Shown here in pieces: positions 13,065-23,110 of a stretch of DNA of 64,000 nucleotides. Numbering within the stretch: the first letter of the stretch is position 1; every line of letters starts with the position of its first letter. This DNA is from Stratiolaelaps scimitus (lineage: Eukaryota > Arthropoda > Arachnida > Mesostigmata > Laelapidae). The position numbers were made by a program, and so were the translations under genes. A model generated the notes under the pieces. That model did no database searches and was not told the origin of the DNA. It saw nothing but the letters and a program-made list of their open reading frames with translations. The stretch lies in assembly GCA_019614645.1 (NCBI GenBank), contig JABWDB010000001.1, forward strand, positions 16,223,501 to 16,287,500, given 5' to 3'.

Positions 13065-15994
13065 ACCCAGGTCCCATCGCCCCAGCTCGCGACGCCTCCC
13101 CAGCCCGAGACGCCACCCCAGCTCGAGACGCCATCGCAGCCCGAGACGCCACCGCAGCCCGAGACGCCACCGCAGCCCGTCGTGCCGCTTCAGCCCGAGA
13201 CGCCACAGGCCCCCCGCGTGTACCGTGCCCGCATTGCGAGGGCAGATTCACCCGGCGCGGTCTCAACAGGCACATAACGGTGCGGCACCCGGAGGTCCGT
13301 TCGGTGCCTCAGCCGAGTCCAGCGCCCCAACCGCTCGAGCTACGACTACAGGCGGCCATGCGTGAGGCCCGAGTCTTCAGTATTGTCCCGAAGGCTACGC
13401 GTTCCCTAGTCGCCGTGGCCCTCACAGACGTGCTCCGGGACGTTCATTCCAATAACGACGTCTCCTCCTGGGAAGCGCTCCTGGCTTTCGCCCGAGTGGT
13501 CTTGCAGATGCCGGACAAAGGCGACACCTCCCGCTCCCTCCCAGCCGTGATTCGGGGAAACCTAGCGGCCTTCCGTGCTGGGGCGCGCTTGGAGTACCGC
13601 TTGCGTCGTCAACTCCCCCGCGGCCCTCGTCCTCCGCCCACGGATACGGGCCAGATGGCTGCGCGTATAGCCACCCAAAAACTCTCCGAGGGTGACATCT
13701 CTGGTGCCGCCCGGGCCCTGTGCTCTACCGACTCGGCCACGGACTCGGCTGAGGCTCTCCACGCCCTCAGGGCGAAGCACCCCCCCGCCCCTCCTGATTA
13801 CGCCTTCCCCGTCCGTCCCCCGCAGGTCGACATTGCCCCAACGTCAACCGATGAGGTTTTTGCGGCCGTCTCCTCTTTCCCCCCGAGCTCGTCAGCCGGC
13901 CCCGATGGCCTTCGGCCGCGTCATCTCAGGGACCTGCTCTCTCCCGCACTCGGAGCCGTCGCCACTGCCCTCGCCAAGGCCCTCGCTAAGGTGGTCGACT
14001 GCATGCGGGCCGGCACGGTTCCATCGGCGCTACGGCCTATACTCTTCGGCGCGCGCCTCATCGCCCTCAAGAAAAAGGACGGGTCGATACGGCCCATCGC
14101 CTGCTCCAGCACGATTCGTCGCCTGGCTGCTAAGATAGCCTGGGTCAACGAGAGGGACACGGTCGTGACCCTGCTCGGCCCAACCCAGTTGGGTTGCGGC
14201 CAGGCGTCTGGGACGGAGATCGCTGCTCACGCGGCTCGCGCCTTCATCCACGCTCATCCGGACGCGGCCCTGGTCAAGCTTGATTTTCGCAATGCCTTCA
14301 ACACGGTCCGTCGAGATCTCGTTCTGCGGGAGGTTGCTGAGCACGTCCCTGGGCTCTTCCCTCTGGTCGACCTGGCCTATCGTGGTCCCTCCCATCTGAT
14401 CATGGACAACGCCGTCATCAGCTCAGAGTGCGGGGTCCAGCAGGGGGACCCGCTGGGCCCAGCCCTCTTCTGCCTGGCCCTCCGGCCCCTCGCTGTGTCC
14501 CTCCAGTCGCGTCTGCGGCTGTGGTACATGGACGACGGAACGTTGGCAGGTGATCCGGCGACCGTCGCCTCCGACGTTCAGCGAGTACTCGACTACGAGG
14601 GGCGCAGCGGCCTCGCCCTCAACCCCACTAAGTGCGAGATCTTCTCTTTGGACGCGCAGCCCGACCTCCAGCGGTCGCTCCCAGGATGCCGTCTCACTCA
14701 GAGGTTGTCCCTCGAGCTCGTCGGCTCCCCTCTCACGGACGAGGCCATCCGGCCGCTATTGGACCGTTGCCTCGAGAGGACGGCCGTGATGCTCGACCGA
14801 CTGCCCCTGTTATCGGCTCACCAGGGGCTGTTCCTCCTTCGGTCCTGTTTCTCGGCGGCACGCATGCAGCACTTGCTTAGGACATGCCCGGCCGGCACTG
14901 AGGCTTCAGCCCTTCACGATTATGACGACTTGGTGTTGGACGCGCTGACGACGATCCTGAACCTCCAGCTCCCTCCGGAGGCGGCGTCGCAGGCTACCCT
15001 TCCAGTCCGCTTCGGGGGCCTCGGCATTCTCAGTGTTCGCCGCTTGGCCGACGTTTGCTACGCCGCGTCGCTCACGGCGGTTGCCGACATGGTCGCTACA
15101 GTCCTCCCCCCCGAGGCGCTCGCCCACTTCTCCGCCTCCCAGGAAGCTGCCCTTGACCAGACGGGCGCCCGCGCTCGGGTCCCTCCGGACAAACAGAGCA
15201 AGCAGCGGGCATGGTCCGATGCCCTGCACCAGGAGCTGCGGGACTCCCTCCTGGCCTCTGCGCCACACGCTGCTGACCAAGCTCGCCTCCGGGCTGTCGA
15301 CAGGCCTGGTGCGGGGGCGTGGCTCCACGCGCTGCCCTCCTCGTCCCTTGGTACTGCTCTAGACGATCGCTCCCTCCGCTTCTGTGTGGGCCTTCGCCTC
15401 GGGGCCCCTGTAGTTGCGGCCCACAGCTGCGAGCGTTGCGGGGACCCCGTCGCAACGAATGGCCACCACGGTCTTTCGTGCGAACGCAGCGCCGGTCGCC
15501 ATCCGCGACACACGATGCTTAATGACACGCTCGTGAGGGCCCTCCACTCCGCCGGTATTCCTTGCACAAGGGAGCCACAGGGCCTCGACACCTCTGACGG
15601 CCGCCGCCCTGACGGCCTCACCCTTGTCCCCTTCCATCGAGGGCAGCACCTGGTTTGGGACGGCACTGTGGTTGACACTCTAGCACCCTCTTATGTCAAC
15701 CACTGTGCAACCATCCCCGGTTACGCAGTAGCGCGTGCGGAACGGGCAAAGCTAAGGAAGTACGCCGCTCTCCAAGCAACCCACCTGTTTTCCCCCCTTG
15801 CCTTTGAGACCTTGGGCGGGCACGGCCCTCTCACTGCGAACTTCCTCGAGGGGGTCTACCATAGGCTGATCCGCGCCACCGGGGACAAGCGCGCTGGCTC
15901 TTTCCTCCTGCAGCGGCTGTCCCTCGCCGTGCAGAGAGGCAATGCCATCGCCTTCCTCGGAACATTGTCGTCCTCACCCCCCCCCCCCCCATAA
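13061..15994 (+). CDS. LINE ORF2: zinc finger, reverse transcriptase, restriction-like endonuclease
   Basis: A 977-residue polyprotein that should nick target DNA and copy the element RNA into it. Residues 8-49 are hexapeptide repeats close to ARDATA. A C2H2 finger follows (Cys56, Cys59, His71, His76), as in R2-type LINEs. The reverse transcriptase has motif A with Asp408 (VKLDFRNAF), motif B from Gly458 (GVQQGDPLGP) and motif C YMDD at 489-492. The C-terminal part has the CCHC cluster of R2-type endonucleases (Cys790, Cys793, His802 or 803, Cys807) and the restriction-like catalytic residues RPD (Asp851) and WD (Asp867), with a further Asp872. A conserved block FETLGGHGP starts at 915. No apurinic-type endonuclease domain is present. 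Translation probably restarts at the ATGA overlap with ORF1. A run of 14 C sits just before the stop. Both ORF and catalytic residues look intact. Confidence 0.93.
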   Translation: MNPGPIAPARDASPARDATPARDAIAARDATAARDATAARRAASARDATGPPRVPCPHCEGRFTRRGLNRHITVRHPEVRSVPQPSPAPQPLELRLQAAMREARVFSIVPKATRSLVAVALTDVLRDVHSNNDVSSWEALLAFARVVLQMPDKGDTSRSLPAVIRGNLAAFRAGARLEYRLRRQLPRGPRPPPTDTGQMAARIATQKLSEGDISGAARALCSTDSATDSAEALHALRAKHPPAPPDYAFPVRPPQVDIAPTSTDEVFAAVSSFPPSSSAGPDGLRPRHLRDLLSPALGAVATALAKALAKVVDCMRAGTVPSALRPILFGARLIALKKKDGSIRPIACSSTIRRLAAKIAWVNERDTVVTLLGPTQLGCGQASGTEIAAHAARAFIHAHPDAALVKLDFRNAFNTVRRDLVLREVAEHVPGLFPLVDLAYRGPSHLIMDNAVISSECGVQQGDPLGPALFCLALRPLAVSLQSRLRLWYMDDGTLAGDPATVASDVQRVLDYEGRSGLALNPTKCEIFSLDAQPDLQRSLPGCRLTQRLSLELVGSPLTDEAIRPLLDRCLERTAVMLDRLPLLSAHQGLFLLRSCFSAARMQHLLRTCPAGTEASALHDYDDLVLDALTTILNLQLPPEAASQATLPVRFGGLGILSVRRLADVCYAASLTAVADMVATVLPPEALAHFSASQEAALDQTGARARVPPDKQSKQRAWSDALHQELRDSLLASAPHAADQARLRAVDRPGAGAWLHALPSSSLGTALDDRSLRFCVGLRLGAPVVAAHSCERCGDPVATNGHHGLSCERSAGRHPRHTMLNDTLVRALHSAGIPCTREPQGLDTSDGRRPDGLTLVPFHRGQHLVWDGTVVDTLAPSYVNHCATIPGYAVARAERAKLRKYAALQATHLFSPLAFETLGGHGPLTANFLEGVYHRLIRATGDKRAGSFLLQRLSLAVQRGNAIAFLGTLSSSPPPPP
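13082..13207 (+). repeat. Coding 18-bp tandem repeat at the start of ORF2
   Basis: About seven copies of an 18-base unit (gcccgagacgccaccgca and variants) encode hexapeptides near ARDATA. The reading frame is kept throughout. The peptide is charged and low in complexity, probably a linker before the zinc finger. Confidence 0.75.
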
Positions 15995-16062
15995 TCTCTA
16001 GAAATCCCGCCCTACTGTATGTTTGAATAAATTTAAATTAGTGTGTTGAAACAATAAGGATT

Positions 16063-18530
16063 GTGTTCGTCCAATGTTTGCGTTAAGGAGGTAAGGAGTT
16101 GCGTAAGCAGTGGTTTCCAGGGCCGTTGTGTAGAAACCAGTTGATGTTATTCTTAATATAATGCCTTACCGATAACTGTTGCGTTCATCCGTACGTGACG
16201 TATAGTGGAATACAGTGGCCGGTGTTCAACGTATGGGCAAACATTTCACGTCAAAGTTGTGCAATGTGAAGGTAATGTGGCAAAATATTCTCATTGCTTT
16301 GTATATACGAATATGTTTTAAATTAATACATATATATATATATATATATGAATAATTGACTCTTGGGATTGTTCAGCGTCACTGATGTCAAGATGGGGTA
16401 CGAGTAAGGTAGAGAAAATAAGCAAAGGTAGCCTCGACAGGTTGTCATAGTAATACCTGAAGGTTAAGTGCTGAGGTCTGTCAAAGAGGGGAAGAGTCGA
16501 GGGTCATCTCAGAATGTCAAGTTGCGCGTCGGTAACCCTGGCGAATGCTCGGTATCAATCCTACCACTGCAAAAGTGTGGACTATTAAGCTATACGTGCT
16601 TTTAGCGTAATGGTTCTAAGTACTTGGGAGGTGGGACCATTGAGTTGAAGAAATGATAAGGCGACACAAATTGTTAATGTACGGCGAATGTTTGTTTAGC
16701 AAAGTGCTATAAGCAAAGTTACGGTGGTCAACACAATTTCAAGCTGGGACCTCGCACATACCTCACTAGCAGTCCACTTATCCAAACTGTATCCTTCGGG
16801 AGTGCGACGTTGTCGTCGTTATGAACGATGACAAAGGAAATCCTTGGGACAGTGGATGTAATATACAATATTAAATTATGAAATGTCTTAAAGAATTGTT
16901 CAGTGTTTATGGAATTACGTGTGTTTGCATATGTGAACGATGTGAACACGGCGATATATCCAACAAAATTTAACTGTCCAAGGGTCTATTATTTATGTAA
17001 GTTTGTAACGCCTACGAGATGTTATTTAATGACAAATGAATTCCGAGGAGGTAATCGAATTATACTTCATATAGTACAATAAGACATCTGTACAAATCTA
17101 CACATTTCATTGATCCACATATCGATCTTGTGCTCCGGAACTGGTGAGCCGCACGGGGTTGGCAAGCTTGCCAGCATTTTGTAGCTCCGATCCGAGACAC
17201 TATCTGCAGGTCAACAAGCGTAAAGATGTAGATGCTCGTGAAGATGCTCCATGAGTATGAATCTGCTATGGTAGTGTAATTTGTAATCGAATTAATAAGA
17301 GATAAGTAATTGCTGGTGTAATTCCTGACACACATACTATACGTATACCTACTGCATTATTTAGGGTCTAATGTCTGTTTAGCGCTCGGATTTGGGCAGT
17401 GGTGAAGCAGTTGTCTTTCTCATCAGTCCACTACCTTTTATAAGCGATGCACTAAGCTAATCAATGAATGAATGTATTTGGTCGCATCTAATTATAACAA
17501 ACAATATACGGATTACGCCCACTCGAAATCACTACTATCACTTTTTTCTTCGCCAATGCGGCTCGATATTGTGAACAGCAGCAGCAGCAGCATTGAAAGA
17601 GAAAGCACTGGCAATTTTAATTCACACCCATCTGCAGCGTCTGTCCGCCATGGGGCCGCTGCACGCATATGCGATATACGAGTGCGTTTTTCATTTTAAA
17701 CGTTCACTGTTGTTATTGATGTTGATATTGCAGCTGGATGGGCCTTCCGCAAGTCGTTTGCTGTGTGAGAGACTTTTCCTCTAGACAGATATTTCCTCTG
17801 CACGTGATTCGCGTCACTGCTTACAATGATATTTTGAGAATTTGAGGATTACTGTTATCGAAATACCGGAGCAAACTGTGAGATTCGATGCCAAATACAC
17901 CTTGCTTCTTGTCCAATTCCAATACGAGTTTTGAGTGGTAACGGAACAGCTTCGCCATGCGCGATCATTTGCATATACTCACGCCGTTCATCTCGACGTT
18001 CATTAACTACGGCATATCTACACTGTATTCCAGGAAGTAATCCGCCGGCAGCTCAACAGCGGCAGCATTCAGGCGCGCCGTCACTGGAAGTCTACGGAAG
18101 AGTGCACGAAGAACTAGCCCGTCTCTGTGTTACACAGACACAATGATATAATGCATATATCTGAGTATGCAGTGTTCAGATACCATGCATAGGTCACTCG
18201 TCTATCGGTACACGTATGCAGAACCAATTGAATTAATCATCCACTCCTAGATATAGATCTAGTCATTTCCTGCGTATCTGCTTCGGTGAGAGCAAATCAT
18301 TATAATGGTTAGCTGGCCAACCTAAAACATGCACTGATTCATGGTTGTAGGTACAGATCGAGACGCTCAATTTATCTAGTTTGTGGCCTGATCAATCTGC
18401 GGTAATTGACTTTACTGATTCGAGTGCACTTAACCCCGAAGTCTACGTTCGTGAAGGACAACGGTTCAAGCGATATGGGTACCAAGTATAGTGCTGTGGG
18501 TACAGGTTCCCACGGGCAGTTCGAAAAACG

Positions 18531-18580
<50 letters not shown>

Positions 18581-21580
18581 GAGAGAGAGAGATTCATTGC
18601 CTGTTCGGTAACAATGCAAGGGCGCAAGCTGGATAGGGACAAGCCCCCTTGAGTGATGTTTTGACGAATCTCGATATCAAAGACACGCAGGATTCATTCA
18701 GCTAGCTCGCTGACAACACGCTTCTATAGAATATAATACAATACAATACAAACTGCTGTTTATTGACGGAACTGCAACATACATTGCTTGAGTTCTCGTA
18801 AAAAATAATAGGTAAGGAATATTGGGTGCTCAATTGTCGCAAATACATATGGTGTGTATGGACTGGCCGAGTCCCATGGCCAATTTTAGAAAAAGAAATA
18901 AACGTATATGGGTATATGGTCATTCAATTCGGTATTCGGTTGTTCGTGCGCTTGTCACCAAACAAAAAAAACCTCAATAATTCCCTATAATTGTAGGCCC
19001 AAATACCCAAAATTGTCTAATCGTATTATATCATCTCTTCGTACGATGCACATATATCAAATATAAAGCTTTTCCTCGCCCACGATATTTGTTGGCCACA
19101 CACTAAAAACTTCAGCAAGCCATAGGCACTCATTATGTGCGCATTTCATTTTCAAGCTTGTGCGTCCAATAATAATCATAATACTGCCAGCTGCCACCAC
19201 GGAGCCTGCTGGGATTCTCGAGAACTTGAAATACTCGGACGATTTTCGAGTCCGTAAGCCCCCCAACATGAAGGCTGAAATGTTCATCTCTCTCGCCCCC
19301 GTCCCAACTGTTCAAGTCGAATATTCGTGCACGCGCTGTCGATACAACGCGGGAATCGAGATGAGCCGCGCAAACAAACGAACGGTGAGATGCTTCAGAC
19401 GGAGCAATTTGATGACACAGGGAAGACTCCTCTTCGTTTCCCTCCGTAAGTTTGCCTGTACGGGTTTGACATCAACTGATCGTCTTTTTCCAACCCGGCC
19501 TACCGCCCTGTCGTGCTGGCACTTGTAGACACCACTGCTACTTGTAGTACTTCAAGGCTATTGCGACGATTATTACTCCTGTGCGCAGAATGCCAATGTG
19601 GAAGTCAAATTCAACTGGATTCAGGCGCCGTTCAGGTAGTGGACGATGACGATGAAGTCTCGTGCCTCCACGGTGGCCCCCTGCAGCTACGAGGAGAGGT
19701 ATTGGGTGTGCGAGTACGGTGTATGAGTGTCTGCCACAGCTAAATAGCAGTTAGAGTACCAACTAGCATTGGCGACTGAGCGGCTATGTAGAAACCGCTG
19801 GTGGCCGCTGCGTTCCCACCTATTGCGGAGAGCATTCTGTTCGTATGAAGTCACATGGCTAGGTCTCGTCTGAGTTCCTCTCTTCGAAATCTAAACACGA
19901 ACACAAACACACAACACCGTGGGGATTCAGTGGGTTCAGAAGGAAGCGGTCGGCAGGGGTGGGCTCACAAGGGCGTTTGGATAAGGGAGCGCAACAACGC
20001 GGGGACGCAACGCATCCACCACCCCAAGAGCCAAGAGGGGACTCACTAACGAGCCAACCTCCCGATGGCCGCCTCTCTGCATCATGAGGCCATTCTGCCG
20101 TGCGGCGGCCACGCAGCCTTGAGATGAGCAGAGCATAATTGATTTGAGTCCAAGTGAATTATGGCAGACAAGCATGCCTGCTTACGGCGGCGGCCGATTC
20201 ACCTCCGTTGAGCCGGGCGTGCCCTGTACAGGTTCGCAGATACAGACAAGCACACATGGACACGGCTAAAGCCTCAAGCATCGCGCACGAACAGGCTGGG
20301 TATCTCGTGCCGTACGGATGTTCGCTCAGAGGTACCTCAGAGAAATGCTCTCACGGGCTAGAGCGAACCCATTCGAGCTGGTAGGCGGCGTGCGACGGCA
20401 TAGCTAGATGGATAGATGGGGAAGAACGCGGAATTCGACTAAATTAAGGGGTCAGATTGTGAACTCCCGGTAGAGTGACTATAGCCGGCAGCTCTCGAGA
20501 AGATCTGACGGAATCAGCCGGGTAAACAAGCCGACCCGCAACGGTCTAAACGCCAAATATTAAACGAACCCTATAGTACGATAAGCGTAAGTCTTATGGT
20601 ACGATTGATAAGCTTGTTCATACGAAGGAAGCGTCTCGATTATATTGAAGTGAAAGCGTTCGATGCATACGACAGGTAAACACATTTTCAGGGGATGTTT
20701 AAAGCGAGAATTTAACATGGAATTTCTCCAATTTTAAATACACTGTGACTGATGAAACGTCAAGATTGCCGAAAACAGGATGGTTTCTGAACTTTACTTG
20801 TATGCCTCATATGGTGCACTCTGTTATGGTACACCTCGTTAAAATACCACCAGTCTGTATTTAAGAACGCACTAAAGTCATTTTCCTGGTTTCCTTCATT
20901 ACCTTATCAGCCAATACGATAAGGTTGGAGATACTCAATGAAATGAAATGAAACAAGACGTTGATAGAACTGCAGCATAAAGATAGAACATTGGTCAGAC
21001 CGAACGAGCAGAATGGCTCATGGTGGCCATTGTAAAGATAAATATCCGGGGGTGGTTTGGACGCATTGCCGTTGTTATTCGCGCTGCTGATCGATCCTAG
21101 CTGGAGATATGCATATACTACTGGGCTGTATCACTGCACTATTTGAGGGCGCTTGAAATTGCTAAAGAATAGAAAAAAATATTCCAATTTTCCATTTCAA
21201 CGCACAATTAAATATTTTTCAAAACGCCAATCAAGTGCAGTGACCGATGGGATTAATGTGCCACAACATCTCAACTTCACCAAGCTTATAACATCAGCAT
21301 TACTTCACCTTTGGTTGACACAAATTTGATGCTTGTATTAATGTACGGTTATACATATCTAGCGCACGAAGTTAGCCGCGCCTCTGGAAAACTCTTGGTT
21401 CGAAATCCTCAAGTTGCTATGCTATTCCTACGATAACGGTGGATTCCGAAAACGTACAAGGCGCCCTATCCCTAAAGTATTCTTTCTCCTGCATCGTCTT
21501 TCGTTGGAGTGTTCGTTGTTGACCGCCACGCGATGACCCCGTGACCGTCCTTGAAAAGTCATCAGCATGTTTCTCGCAGT
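16063..21580. other. AT-rich non-coding stretch
   Basis: No gene recognised. Simple repeats are (TA)n at 16329-16349 and a compound (TA)n/(GA)n at 18534-18592. Open frames of 60-120 codons, such as one around 19160-19528 on the plus strand, do not resemble any protein I know and lack persuasive splice sites. Confidence 0.4.
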
Positions 21581-23110
21581 AGGGGTCGCTGTCTATCTCT
21601 TTCCGCTTTTCGTCCTGTGTCTCGTTTACTGACTACTCTCTGGGACACGAACGAGCGCCAGTCAACCAAGTAAGTCAAGCTGCCTTGTCGTATTGTAGCC
21701 CATCTGCAGTCGTTCTTCCTGCCCATACTCCCGTCTCGGTTCCTGTTACCTTACCTGCTGCCTCCAACGCGGCGGCTGCTGCTGCCACAGCAGCCACTGC
21801 TGCTGTCTGCTATCATAAGCCTTTCGCCTTGTTGGGGAAGCAGAGAGAAGAGACTCCATTCGAGTGCGAAGACCTGTGCCTCCCGTCGGCCATCGCTCCG
21901 GAGTCACTCTCATATCCTGCTCATCTGCTCCCTCTCCATCTCTCTTACTCTCGCTCTCTCTCTCTCTCTCTCTTCCCTCGTTCGTGCCATCTACGAAAAC
22001 GAACCCGACCGACTCCCTCCTCCGGTCAGGAATGAGCGCAGGCTGATGAGCCCTGGATTGCATCGTATCCACCCGTCCCACAGCCAACATCCGCCTCGAG
22101 CGTAGAAACGCCCCTGACGATCCCTCAGCCCAGTCAGTCACTCACGGCCGGCATCACCGGTGCTACCGCCCTAGGGCGCTCCATTACCGACGCGTTTCGT
22201 AGAATCATAATACTGTTTCAATGACGCCCACTCGCGCAGCCGTTGAGTCGTCCGCAAGGCGGCAACGGGGCGCGGGGTCCATCCGCATACGCAACAATAC
22301 ACAAACGGCGACCAGTAAAAGATGACGGCAGGAAGAACGGCGACGATGGAAATGCTTGCACAGTACAACGGAGTACAGCGTGGCGCGGCTGCTAGCACTC
22401 GCTTCTGTTACTGTCTATAAGGGAGAGAGAGAGAGAGAGAGTCCATGTAGAGACATGAACCGAGGACCCCTTTCCCCTCGAACTCCCTCTCCTCTGGTGG
22501 TATTCTAGTATACCGCATAGGACATAACAGAACGATAACGTAGGATATGGCCCACCTGAGATAGAAGGAAAATGTAGAATAGAGTAGCTGGTGGAAGCCT
22601 CTCGGCACCTGCATTAGCAACAGCAGCAGTAGTGGTAATAGCTGCAAGGACGAATCCTCCTCCGCCTTGGAGTTTCTATTTTGGTGACTAAGCGGCCGCC
22701 GAACGAAAATATCGCGCCGCTCACTGTCACTATACGACGTACATTGCAGGTAGGTGAAGAGGGACCTTCAGGCCTTGGACCAGCCACCGAGAGAGCACCC
22801 GCAGAATACCAGAGCCCAGAGAATACATACCGCTAGTGGCAGCAAGCAGGATCTTTGTCGAAACCTGCTTTCTTTTCTTCCTTTCGAGTCGCCGTGGTCG
22901 TCGCTGCTGTTGCCGTCATCCAGAGTCGAGTCATTATTGTTTAGGACGCCAACCTCTCTCGTTTCCCCTTCAAAACGAGCAAATCCTTTCTGAACAGTTT
23001 CTCCTGGAAGGCGAATCTTGTACCTCTCTCAGCTCATTCCGTAAGAGGTGAACGAACAATGAATAGGGTCGCCGCGGACGGCTTTACTGTTCTCTTGCCG
23101 ACCGCGCTAT
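21581..23110. other. GC-rich low-complexity island
   Basis: Contains a GCTGCTGCC-like patch (21770-21810), (CT)n at 21954-21973 and (GA)n at 22423-22441. Frames are open on both strands without domain similarity. It may be 5' regulatory sequence. Confidence 0.35.

Larger units (their letters stand above)
11570..16062 (+). mobile_element. Two-ORF non-LTR retrotransposon with R2-type endonuclease
   Basis: The unit contains two long intact ORFs and a short AT-rich 3' untranslated tail with an AATAAA at about 16026. It is far richer in G and C than the DNA on either side. ORF1 is gag-like with zinc knuckles. ORF2 has a C2H2 finger, reverse transcriptase and restriction-like endonuclease, so integration should be by target-primed reverse transcription. 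There are no long terminal repeats. Neither the R2 site in 28S rRNA nor a U2 snRNA is recognisable beside it, so the target is not evident. Both ends are estimates: the left end is set at a hairpin (11570-11590), the right end where sequence becomes ordinary. I found no convincing target-site duplication. Both ORFs being open suggests a recent insertion. Confidence 0.85.

Noticed and set aside
11440..16070. A possible target-site duplication (gtgtgtt near 11449 and 16041) around the LINE
   Set aside because: Only seven bases match, in GT-rich DNA, and the ends of the element are not independently known.
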